NCBI GenBank assembly: GCA_037576215.1
Contig: JBANDB010000004.1
Coordinates: 3,162,001 to 3,226,000, forward strand
Source: Armillaria gallica
Taxonomy: Eukaryota; Basidiomycota; Agaricomycetes; Agaricales; Physalacriaceae
DNA length: 64,000 nucleotides
Direction of reading: 5' to 3'
Each line of letters starts with the position of its first letter. The first letter of the stretch is position 1. A program made the position numbers and the translations under genes. A model generated the notes under the pieces. That model made no database searches. It was not told where the DNA came from and was given only the letters and a program-made list of their open reading frames with translations. Below, in pieces: positions 24,832 through 35,410 of this stretch.

Positions 24832-26468
24832 CTATACAAATGCGTCGTCTGATAAATAAAAAACCTCTTTGAGCCCTTGCGCAACAATAGATGCGGAGAA
24901 ATCAGTATTCTTCATCCTCCCTTCTATCTCGAGTCGACTCCTCAACACCTGCTGAGCAACATCATTCCAACCAAGTACCTTTTCCTGCACCCGCACCAAA
25001 GCATCATCGTCAAGCTCGACGGGCAGAAGCTTGCCATCCCTTTTCCGAACGACGCCATCCACGATGACTGTGTTGACATCTCTGACGTTCGAATGCAACA
25101 TGACAGCTGCAACAGGATTCTCCACAGCACCTGCGATCATCGACGGACTAAGGGTGTCATAAACGACAATATCCACCAGCGCGCCTTCCTTCAACTGGCC
25201 CGCGTTAAGCTTCAAAGACCTCGCAGCACGAATGGTGGCCATGGCGTAGACTTCCCCGATTTTAACACACAAATCTTTCGGTACCTTTCCTTTCTCCTTA
25301 ACTTGTCGACCAACGACACCTCGACTCGACTGTAGCATCAGTCTCATTTGAGTAACGATATCACCCGAGTTCGCACACGAGCAGTCAATGCCGATGGAAC
25401 AACGGTCCCGCAAACCAGGATAATCTGAGGATTCAATGGGTGACATTGTATGTCCCATCTGCAGCTCAGATTCTGGAGTTATGGAGATAGTCGCTCCGGA
25501 CTGTTTCAGCAGGTCCAGCTCAGCGAGAGTGATGCATCCTCCGTGGCTGAAAATCCAGTCCGGACCGAGAAGGCCGTAATCATGCGTCTGCTGGATGTGT
25601 GGAAGAAAGCCTTGAAGCGGATCAGTATGAAGAGAATGAAGCTACAATGATGAAGTTACCTTGTAATGCACCACCGACCGCGTGAGCGGTGAGAGGAAAG
25701 AGATTTAGTTGGCGGGCCGTGCCAATAATCTCTTGGACCGTGTCTTTGGGTAGATATAAATGATCGAATGCAAAACCCATTCGGACACGTCCATTGGGAC
25801 CAAAGGGACTTTTCTGCGCCAAAGTCTTGAGCAGCTCATTCCCCCATGCCGGTGGGTTGCCCAACACAAATTGAGGAGACCACGATTTGATTTCAGGCAC
25901 AACCGCGTGACAATAGAAAGATCGCAGACCAGAGGTCAAAGTGGCGGAAATTGCCTGAGTAACTGGAAAGAAAGTTAGTCTCCAGTGATATGGATGTTCC
26001 GAAACTAACCGTGGTCCGGCGTGCGACTGCAATGAGCGTGATCTACGACGGTAGTTGTGCCGCTATCTAGAGCTTCCATGCATGAGGAAAGCTCTCCCCA
26101 AAAGATGTCCTCGGCAGTGAAAAAGTCCCACTGGCACCAACCTTTCATGCCAACATGTCAGATAATGCTGTAACACATTGAGACCTGTTCACGTTCCTAC
26201 CTTTGGTGAGGTAATCAAACAAGGTGGAATCGGCAAACCGACCCTTCAGCTGAGTTTGCCACATATGGTGGTGAGTATCTATAAACCCGGGTGCGACGAT
26301 CTTGTCCGTGCAGTCAATGACCTCTGTAGATTCATCGAGAGGCCTTAGATCTTGTCCAACTTGAAAGATGACATTTCCTTTGACCAAAACGTCCGCCCGA
26401 ACTGGTCGAGGGTCGTCACGGTTGTCAAAGACAATGACGGTGCCGTTCTGCAGGAGTATGGAAGACAT
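24832..26468 (-). CDS. Metal-dependent amidohydrolase, ATZ/TRZ-like (493 aa, 4 exons)
   Basis: Minus-strand exons 26468-26201, 26141-26010, 25962-25660 and 25610-24832 join in phase to 494 codons with stop. The N-terminal beta-sandwich strand (ILLQNGTVIV) leads into the metal site GFIDTHHHMWQ with H66 and H68. Further ligands lie in TAHAVGG (H227), FSHGG (H257) and IGIDCS (D310). The block TPESELQMGHTMSP is typical of the chlorohydrolase/cytosine-deaminase-like branch. These enzymes remove amino or chloro groups from heterocycles or related nitrogen compounds. The substrate here is unknown. The C-terminal sandwich strand is complete and no defect is seen. The start region is embedded in the first unit of a tandem repeat (26440-27060), so its promoter is unusual. 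Confidence 0.88.
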
Positions 26469-27060
26469 GATGAGTGCGGAAACCTCAAGACCTGGAAGAG
26501 CTCTTTGTAGAAAAGATATTCGGGGTTTTTGTGGCCTGGCCGTGGTGGTGGTGGTGGAAAGTTCTAGTCGGACGATTTACATTGGATGATACTACTCCGA
26601 GTCAATTACCAGGAGTATAGAAGACATGATGAGCGCGCAAACCTTATGAAAGAACTCTTTATAGGAAAGATATTCAGGGTATTCGAGGCGCGGCCGTGAT
26701 GCTGGAAAGTTTTCAGAAGATTTGTATCAGGTGATACTTCTTAACGGCGGTGCCATTCTGCAGGAGTATCAAAGACGTGATGAGCGCTGAAACCTCCAGG
26801 ATAGAAAAAGTTCTTCATGGGAAACATATTTGGGGTATTCGAGGTGCGGCCGTGATGATGGAAAATCTTAGTCAGACGATTTGTATCAGGTGGTATTAAT
26901 CAATGATGGTGCTGTTCTGCAGGGGTATGAAGGCATGATGAGCACTGAAACCTCAAGAATTACTAGAAGGGCTTTTTATAGGAAACATATTGGAGGTGTT
27001 CAAGGTGCGGCCGTGATGGTAGAAAGGTTTTGGTCAGAGAATTTGTGATACTTCTCTTTC
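26440..27060. repeat. Tandem duplication of amidohydrolase promoter and start
   Basis: Four units of about 151-159 bases start in the first exon of the amidohydrolase and run upstream of it. The complement of the start codon region recurs as GACATGATGAG near 26463, GACATGATGAG near 26622, GACGTGATGAG near 26773 and GGCATGATGAG near 26931. Each is preceded by a version of TTCTGCAGGAGTAT (the codons of the protein N-terminus) and followed by AAACCT and, about 65 bases on, TGCGGCCGTGATG. A fifth, partial unit may start near 27060. Divergence between units is noticeable, so it is not recent. Confidence 0.8.
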
Positions 27061-27485
27061 AATGCCAGGACAACTTCGCCCCATGGTAACGCACATAGCA
27101 AGAGCTGAATCCTAAACGTTCAATCTTCAAATACGAAATATTGACGAAATATCCTAACCAATCACCCCAGTTACCTTAGTTGACGTTGCTCATCTACATA
27201 TAGTTTGAATCAGCGAGTTTTCTTTTGAGGAAATGGACAACAGTCGATCGCAATGAAAGAAAGATTGCCGAAGCTCCTGATGAGATGGTGGTGGTTGGAA
27301 CTTGGGTGGTGGGATGTCGGGACAACGGTCCGGGACTGAGTCAGGTAAACCTCAAGGTCGGCCCGAAAATCTGAGACGAACTTGTTTGCACCAACTCGAA
27401 CACGCACCGATTTGTGAAGAAGGCAAGTCGACTCGATCCCTTCTGTTAGCCAATGACTCTAACATTTCATGGAGGATTTACGAAA

Positions 27486-29212
27486 ATGTCGTCCCAAGGA
27501 GCCAACACTGAAAGCTCGGACTCCAAGTGTACCGTCTCTCAGGCGAATGTCGATATCGGACCAACTCCTTCTATTTTCTCTCATCCCGATCTCACACGTC
27601 TCGCAAAATGCAATGGCCCCCATTTGCCAGCCGAAGAGATGGCTTTGAATAGGATTATTTCACAAGCGGAGAGTCTCCTGCTAATACTTCGGCAGGAGAT
27701 CGACACAGAAACGCGCGAAAACGTTGGTGCTCAACTGTCGTGTCTCAGCACTGCTGGGACTTTAATGACTCTTGTTGAGAAGTATCATGAGACCGAAGAT
27801 TCCATTCGAGCAGCAAAGCGTCTCGTCAGTCCTGTCCGACACTGACCTGTCGAAATCCTTCGCCAAACCTTTGTCCTTGTTGCCGAGTTCCCCCCTCCAA
27901 AGGTATGGGATGAAGGAAACCATTGCTGGAATATTAAACAGAAAACGTCCTGTGGGACTTGGAGTTGGTGTCAAAGGGCTGGCGATCGGCTCTGCTGCCG
28001 TGTTCACTCGCGTGGTCCTATATTTATCTCAAGGACACTGACAGATTTGAGAGAACCGCCGATAATTCTGGCTTTCGTGGGCTTCTGCGTCAGCCGAGAG
28101 ATCAAAACCAAGGCCATTATCGGTGTCAATTCATCAATCCTCCCGCCAAGGATTTCCAGACCTGCTTATCGCTGCCCTTATTCGCTTTGGCGATAGAATC
28201 GTATCTCTCCAATTGGCATTGGGAGTCGTCATCCTCCAGGACCTTAACCCCCTTCAGTTTTTTCTGCTATCCCTCCAAAATCTATCTATCATATCCGTAA
28301 CACCTGAGCTTGGTACGCTTATACCTGGCCTTTTCAGGGCCTTTTCGTCGGCGCCGTTGCGGTCATTGGAGTTCTGGCAAGTGTCAGTACCGGATGCGTT
28401 GGTCATATCTTGGGCACGAGTCCACCGCTACAAGCACCAGCATCGACATGGGCCGTCGGACAGATCCTTTCATGATGCCTTGTTGCAAATCAATCGCTTC
28501 AGCGACATCGAAAGTGTGTGAGATGAGCTGCACCGAGCACTTTCTACACCGAATTCAACTCGACATGCTTACACTTCCCAAGCTCCATACTCTACGCATG
28601 ATAGGGTCACGCAAAGGGTTTGAAAAACTGCCCCTGCTACTTGATCATATGACCACGCCATCCCTAGCACGCATAACAATGCAGGCCTTCGAAACGGAAC
28701 GATTTGATAGCCCCGCCCCATATGCCGTTCCATCCCTTTTCCGTCTCTTCCAGCGTTCTCATTGTTCTATTACATGCCTCCGTCTAACGGACGTACTCGT
28801 CTCAGAGGCCGACATAGAAACACTTTTCCACCTGGAGTTCATGCACCAAGCTCTCCAGGAGTTGCTTTTATCCAACGTCGGCTTGGACCGCCTCACTGAT
28901 GGGTTCCTCTCTAGCCTACAGTACATTGAACCCATGCTTTCCCCACTCCCCGGTCTACACACGTTGCGTCTTCATGGAGGGTGTGATTTTATGCCGCAGC
29001 GATTCGTCGAGACGGTGGCGTCTCGATGCATGCAGGAAGTTAACCAAAAATTGGCGCGTATGCAGAATGTTGAACTGCTTTGGATTTTGGGACCCAGCCA
29101 GTTGGATCACTGCCAATACATCCGTGAAGAGCTTGCGCCATGTCAAAAGGGTGGCTTGAGCTTTGAAGTCCGTTCGGTTCAGGTCTCTCAGATTGCAAGG
29201 AAGTTATCATAA
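27486..29212 (+). pseudogene. F-box protein gene, broken (relic 1)
   Basis: From the ATG at 27486 (MSSQGANTESS) the frame runs through an N-terminal helix and a short linker (SPVRH) into the F-box. A TGA at 27843-27845 stands exactly where Leu of the LPxEIL motif is expected (stop followed by PVEILRQTF). The frame continues to about 28190, then changes twice. The large frame 28507-29212 holds the C-terminal leucine-rich region, with blocks LPKLHTLRMIGS, HQALQELLLSNVGLD and LPGLHTLRLHGG. F-box proteins recruit substrates to SCF ubiquitin ligases through Skp1. With a stop in the Skp1-binding motif and at least one frame shift (near 28505), this copy is dead, unless a truncated leucine-rich protein is made. 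Confidence 0.6.
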
Positions 29213-29301
29213 ATATCATTTGTATTTGTACCTAGTGCCTGGAGGTTTAACTTTTCCTGTCAATTGAGAGTGTACGATCAGTATGATGCTACGTACCTTC
29301 A

Positions 29302-31021
29302 TTATTTCCTGCCTTTCAATACGTCGTCAACCATCTGGGTGCACGAACCCAGGTAGTTCTTTGGATCGCATAGTTTGTCGATATCTTCGTCTGAAAGCTT
29401 CTCCCGTACTTGAGCCATGAGTTTCAACTGTTCCGACAGGCGTCCCTTGAGAAAAATATGAGTAAGAGAATGGACAATGAGATGGGACAGAGATGTACGT
29501 GAGATTCAAAGCATGCCTTACAAGCTTCATATACGATATCGTGGGCAGTATTGCGACCGAAATGTGGTGCCAGTCCCATCATTACTGCCTCACCGACAAT
29601 GAGACCTTTCGACATGTCAAGGTTTTCGATCATGCGGCTAGTGGAAGAGTTAACATCAGAGGCAACATATATAACCTAGGTCCTAACACACCCTGTATCA
29701 ACATGTAGTCCACCCAACACGAATTCTGTCTGATGAAGGGCCCCGCTTGCAAGGCAAAACGCCTCCGGAACACAGCTCCATTCGAGGTGCCAAGGACCCG
29801 ATGCACGCTCGAGATCAGAAACCATCGCATCTTGTGCTGTCGCAGCGTGCGTGCGGAGGAGCTTTGAACACGCGAGAATCACCTCTGATGATATACTGTT
29901 TCGCTTCTGGGGCATCGTGGATGATGCCCCGCGATGGGGGACGAACGGTTCTTGGACCTCTCCAAATTCGGACGAACTGAGGAGGAGTATATCATAAGCG
30001 ATTTTCCCGAGAGTTCCTCCGATGATCTAAGGAATAGGTGAGGAATAGAGATGCAAGACGACGGTCTTACCGACAAGAAAGAAATCGTCTCTGCGATGCC
30101 ATCACGAGCTACGTGCCATGAAATCGGAGGATCGTGAAGGCCCAGGTCGTCAGCCAGTTTCGCGCGAACTTTCAAGCCGATGTCGTTGGTCCCGAGGGAT
30201 GCTAGTGAACCCACCGCTCCTCCGAATTGGACAAGCAACGCACGAGGACGAAGTTGCTTGAGACGCTCAGCGTGCCGATCGAGAGCAGAGAGCCAGACGG
30301 CGCATTTGTAGCCAAAGGTGATGGGGAGGGCATGTTGAAGATGTGTTCGACCCGCCATGGGTGCGTCACGGTATTGGGAAGAGAGTCGCACGAGGATATC
30401 TCGGACGGCGTTAAGTTGCTGAGAGATTAATTCGAGGCCTGCTTTGATTTGAAGGACACTCGCGGTGTCCATGATCTGCCAAAGATGTAGATGAGTGTAC
30501 GAATATCTCTTAAACATTGCTTACATCTTGTGTAGTGGCGCCCCAGTGTCTGAGTCATGTTAATCAATGGGTTATGGGTACTCCGGTGACGTCCTAACTC
30601 ACAGATACTTTCCACTCTCGGGACACATATCATCCAGCTGCCTGACAAGCCCTAAGATAGGATAGCCGACTATCTCGGTATCTTTCCGGAGACGATCCCA
30701 GTCAATCTTGTCAGCAGTACAGTTGCGTTCAATAATTTCGCCTGCACTGTGAGGGAGGACACCTAGGAAGGATTGGGCTTCTGAGATAGAGTCAGTCAGG
30801 TAGGTACTATGCGAAAGTAATGTACTTACTTGCCAGAGCCACCTCTACTTGAACACAACGTGAGAAGTACGCTTGGTCAGCTACAGATGGGTTAATATGC
30901 GACGTTTCATCTGGAAGCAAGACCAAAACGCACTGAAGATTAGCCGCATTTCTTCATTTGTGAATATTGTGCGAAATATCGAGTCGCAGACTCCAATTGC
31001 GGATGAAGACAAAGTATTCAT
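29302..31021 (-). CDS. Fumarate-lyase superfamily, PcaB-like (448 aa, 8 exons)
   Basis: Minus-strand exons: 31021-30934, 30880-30830, 30780-30603, 30549-30525, 30475-30071, 30026-29692, 29637-29517, 29445-29302; 449 codons with stop. Landmarks in order are CVQVEVALA, the active-site block HWGATTQD (107-114), MAGRTHLQHALPITFG and the superfamily signature GASSTMPQKRN (282-292). The C-terminal domain contains CDPKNYLGS. The closest family I can name is bacterial 3-carboxy-cis,cis-muconate cycloisomerase (PcaB, about 450 aa). Typical fungal muconate lactonising enzymes are unrelated beta-propellers, so this relative may act on another substrate, or be adenylosuccinate-lyase-like. The last intron starts with GC (AAG then gcatgc). 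No break is seen. Confidence 0.85.
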
Positions 31022-32179
31022 GGTGGTGCAGCAAGGAACGGAATGTTCGTGAGAGTTTGCTGCGTGTCATTTGATCAAAGAAAAGAGAAGCAAAACCAAA
31101 GCAGCACGGAACCAAACGACCCGAGAGTCGGCGGACTTCCAAATGGTCAACGCTTTGGTAAACTAGATTCCTGTTACCAAAACACCACAGCAGCCGCTCT
31201 CCAAAGCTTTATCCAGGACGTTGAAAAGCAGATAATGGTGATGGTGCTGGTGTTGTTACCGGCGCAAGGTCCTAATCAGGTACGGCAGGGTCCACAGCCC
31301 TGACATGGTAAGGGGCCCGGCCATGTGCCGTGGCCACAAAGGCTCGTACCGTTTTGATCACAAGATTGTGCACGTCTCGCGGAGTAGAGACACCTCGTGA
31401 GGGTACGTTGGTAAAGACAGAGATGGAAGACAGCGAGAAATGCTGTGTTCTCATAACGAGTGCAGAATATGGGGAGGCGTTGACAGATACGGAAAATATT
31501 GCAGACATACTTTGTAAACGAGCACAGAATATCAACATCCTGTAAACATCGTCTGTCTGGAGTAGAGGGCGTATAATGACGAAACCTATGGGAGCGCCTG
31601 GTAAGAATAATGAAAAGGGGCGCGCGCGATGCGGAAAACGATGTAAAAAAAACTCAGATCGTAGCGCTTGCCACTGATTGGGAACCATTGTAATATAACA
31701 GGGCATGAACTTATCCTCACATCGCGGCGACAATGACGACACAGACATTGACCACGAGACCGACGGCGCTCAGAGTCCTCACCTGAGGACGTTATAAGCG
31801 CACCAACACTTTTCGGTATGCGGCCACTGGTACGAAGAGATATGAGTGGAAGGGAGACACAATAGACATTGACTTTGGCGTCGTATCGCAATGAAAATTT
31901 CTTGGGCGGGGGGAACAGTGATGAAACCACGGAACAAAGGAACCGATATCATTCTAACAAGATAAGCAATATCAAAGATCGCCTTGAGGCCGGCCGTGCA
32001 GACGTTAGCGAGCGATGAGGTCATGCCCTTACTGACTGGCAAGCATACGAAGCGAGGAGATGGGAGCCACAAACACCAAACCATAGCATGGAACACGAAC
32101 AATGGTGATAGGGAACACAGATACAGAGCACTCCGTAGCCCAGGTCACTGTTTGGGTAAAGAAACAGAGGGCCTGTAAG
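31022..32179. other. No supported gene
   Basis: Overlapping minus-strand frames (31272-31748, 31586-31930, 31779-32102) have hydrophobic stretches that could come from a decayed membrane protein, but no motif is recognisable and frames do not join cleanly. Confidence 0.35.
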
Positions 32180-32500
32180 GCTGCACTGACCTAGGACTGC
32201 AACAAAACGCAGGTCTCAGAGACTGCGAGGAAGCAAGCATGAGTTGCGTACTGAAACGGCATGCCTATCGCAGCATCAGAGCCTATGACCGCAAAGGGAC
32301 GCAGGTCTCAGCGGTACTGCAAACAATCAGGCAGACAATTTAGCAGATGCGACATGCCTGACGCAATGCGGGAGCCTATGACTGCTACGGAACGCAGGCA
32401 TCAGGGAACCGTGAGGAAAGAGAGACGCGATTTCGCGTGTCTGTCGCAGAACCGTAGCCTATGACTGCTCTGGCTGCAACGGAACGCTGGTGACGATACC
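32180..32500. repeat. Degenerate tandem repeat, about 90-base unit
   Basis: Four imperfect copies of a block resembling CCTATGACTGCWACGGAACG followed by CAGGTCTCAG start near 32190, 32281, 32372 and 32458, spaced 91, 91 and 86 bases. No open frame is maintained across units. Confidence 0.6.
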
Positions 32501-32749
32501 GCTGTAGAACTCCAGAAAAGACTCGCCAGTAGAGCTTTCAAGAGTCGGTACGATTCTTCGAGTAGTGGAGCCGTGATGCGAAACACCGTTGAAAACATCT
32601 CTGGTGGTGGTGGAGGGACATGGTCAACGTCAACATTGCTTCGGGAATCATGACCCCGGAATTGCGGACCGGCACACCGGTGGTATCTTTACTTTCAAGA
32701 TTTTATTAGGCTACTCAAAATCCACTGTACACTTTTCAACGACGAGATG

Positions 32750-33390
32750 TGTATTAATATTATGCAAGATATCTACATATCATATGAATGGATAACGCTC
32801 CTCAAACTCCTCCTTGGTCATCGCCACTCCATATTTGTGGCAAAATTCAGTGATTTTACTATTTAGTATCGAGTTCGCGGAGCGTCATGGGTACGGCACA
32901 TTGTATCGAGTGATGATCCGTATGTTCGTGCAGGCAAACAAGGTCTGAGGGAAGTTTTGTACCTGATAGAGTGTAAACGAAATGGCCAGTAAGATCGACT
33001 CTGTCATACCTTCTGGTAGGCGGTATATCACGATTTCCTTCCCTTGGAAGCTACGAATAAGTACTTGTAAGAAAGGGCCATTGGGCCGAACCGATGCACC
33101 ATTAGGACCTTGTAATGGAGTGTTAATGTCATAGCCGAGGACGAAAAAGTTTCTGACACACCTTCAAACATAGAGCCTAGCTTAGGATGAACTAAGCCAT
33201 CCTCGTGTGTGCGCAGAGCGTAGGAAGTCTTCCTGACTCAATCTGCTTGTAGTCCCGCAAAGTAACTCGATTTGAATCGTTTATCCGGACGAGTTCGCAT
33301 GGTAAGTAATCATACCGCCCAAGAAGAGGTCGGTAAAAAGAGGATTTTGGGGGCATAGCCGCAGACGATTTTAATCGGATGGACCATGAG
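32750..33390 (-). pseudogene. Unidentified coding relic
   Basis: On the minus strand a stretch near 33150-32900 reads like protein (GYDINTPLQGPNGASVRPNG and then LPEGMTESILLAISFTLYQ), with a possible intron acceptor before VQNFPQT. Frames change on either side and no start or full structure can be built. I do not recognise the family with any confidence. Confidence 0.25.
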
Positions 33391-33468
33391 AGCGCACAAA
33401 AATCTGTTCGCAATTCCGTTGAGTAGTTGCCGAGAAAAGTCGGAGTGTCCAGCTTCCTGATTGGGTAG

Positions 33469-34110
33469 AGTAGTCCAGGTGCTGTCCCGAATTGAATTGA
33501 ATGTAGTAATAATAGTGACATGCATAATCAGTGCCCTGGTGACAGAGTGGAAACAACCTGTTCTGCCACCAGAGTGCTTTTTTTGGGGCCCTTGAGTGTT
33601 CAATCCCGCAAGGTGTCAACCGTTCAATTGATTGTAATCCGTGGTACCGCTCATATTTGCAGCGTAAATTTTTCTTCGAGCTTCGTGCACCTCACCTACC
33701 ATTATACAATTTATCTTCCTTGCCCAATGTATACAGGAGCCTAACCAGGCTTTGAAACTCCGTTAAAAGTGACTTCTTTTCCGCCGCGCAAAGTGCGGAT
33801 TCCTACCCAAGACTGGTACATACAACGACCGAAAACAAATGGTACCTACTCCCCAACCACCTTTGCGTGCTCCGGATCTTAAGGCAGCTTTGCATTGTAC
33901 ATGTCCCAGCACCTTTTCCTCGCCGTCAGGCCTCTCCCGTGACAGTATCTGACCTTGCCAGACTTCGCTTGTACACAGGACATCTATACATTCAAATCAC
34001 GCGAGGCCTTTAAAATCATTTAAATAGTTGAATCTCAGACAGCAAGCCGGACTCCGCCACCACGCCTGAATTTGAATCTCAGCCAGGTCTGACTGATAGT
34101 CCAAGTGCCG
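33469..34110. repeat. Second copy of the foldback arm and flank
   Basis: Matches 19606-20228 directly, and its first 400 bases match 19234-19598 in inverted orientation. It therefore holds one arm of the foldback element without its partner, plus the distal block around 33990-34110. As at the left locus, it abuts MYND-gene sequence. Confidence 0.75.
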
Positions 34111-34114
34111 ATCT

Positions 34115-35040
34115 CCCTGAATAATATCAGCCAAAGAAACGAAAGCGACGTTGCCGGCAGCTCTTCTTACGGTCCTCATTTCCTCCCTCAAGTTATCCAA
34201 GGTCGTATTCCGGATCCGATTCTCAGAGGTTAACTGTACATTGATCAACAAACATACGACAAAGACGCTACTATTAGGCACATAACTACAACAACGAACC
34301 TCATCTTTCGCTCAGTTTCGCGATCGACATACAAACGTCTTCGGAAAATCGAGCATTTTGGACGCGAGACTACCTTGCTACCTGAACCCATTTTTGAAGC
34401 CTGGATGGCTATGCGGGAAAAGGCGATCAGAGTCAACAAATTCGACAAGTTTTATGCGACATGTGAAGTACTTTCCTGTTCTAACTATCAGATAGGGGAG
34501 CAGTACTTCTGCTTAATATGTCGCTCATTTCATAATCCAGTGCCAATCTGCCAAGAGACACACATTACCGCACACAGAAGTTCGACGATGTGGAGGGTGC
34601 GAGAGGGTCTTTTATTGTTCCATCGAATGTCAAAAGCAGGATTGGAAATACCACCGTGAGATTTGTCGACTTTGCTCCCTAGCAGGAAACGAGCGTAGGC
34701 TTTGAACTGTCGAGGTCTCATGACTCTTCAGATGGCCTGTTCCTACCCATGTCACTTCGTGACGAACTCTTTGTCATATCTTACGCTAACCAGCTTACGA
34801 CAGAAGTATCTCGGTAGTCATCCCAGCGCGGAGGCTCACAAGCTTGTAGTCGCACTCGATTACACAAAGATAGTACCGAAGTTGAATATCAGTTACGCAG
34901 ATGAGGATCGCTTGGAGCATTACGTGAAGGTGTGCGAGAAAGGTGGCGGTAGGCTCTGCTTCGTAAAAACGCCGTTTGTGAATAAGTCGAAAGGGGCGTA
35001 TTTACGTTATCGACACTCATGCAGCATTCCAATTGGTTAG
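34115..35040 (+). pseudogene. MYND zinc-finger gene, C-terminal part (right locus)
   Basis: A plus-strand frame before the finger contains FEAWMAMREKAIRVNKFDKF and CEVLSCSNYQ, the first Cys pair. Then, in another frame, comes the rest of a MYND finger at about 34572-34676: CGGCERVFYC, SIECQKQDWKYH and REIC. Downstream blocks include VVALDYTKIVPKLNISY and CEKGGGRLCFVKTPFVN. I could not join the two halves of the finger with a GT-AG intron in phase, and stops follow the finger. The N-terminal half expected upstream is replaced by the repeat copy at 33469-34110. The region from 34601 to 35320 is duplicated, inverted, at 18496-19234. Confidence 0.55.
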
Positions 35041-35320
35041 GTTGGACGGTGGTGCTTTGTAGCGAGCCTATTGTGCCAAAGACATGTCTCGAAGACATGG
35101 CGCTGAAGAGGAGAATAAGCAGAAGCTGGCGTCCGGAACACCGAACTCTGACTGCTGCCAGTACGCTCGTAAACATTTAGCGCAATGTCAGAAGGAGGGC
35201 TTGTTCCGTAATACTCATTCAGTGAGATATATGCTCGTAAATCAGTGTGAGGTAAAACATATGAACCGTATCGCATTCACTTGCAATCATAACAAATATT
35301 CTGCACACGGAATACTGGAT
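34601..35320. repeat. Inverted duplicate of 18496-19234
   Basis: Reverse-complement identity is high over the whole stretch; for example, GAATGCGATACGGTTCATAT near 18533 has its complement near 35265. The copies differ by small indels and substitutions. The left copy loses homology at 19234, where the foldback arm begins. Confidence 0.75.
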
Positions 35321-35410
35321 ACGTCCTTGTCGTCAGATGCCTCGGAGTGATCGGTGTTTGAATGTTACTTCGGCAATGATGGACGGCGTTGAAATTCCAG
35401 TCTCTCTGAC

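Noticed and set aside
30881..30933. 23-base ultra-short intron in the lyase gene
   Set aside because: A normal 53-base intron using the next CTGTAG acceptor keeps the phase and gives a better protein (LIFTDQAYFSRC).
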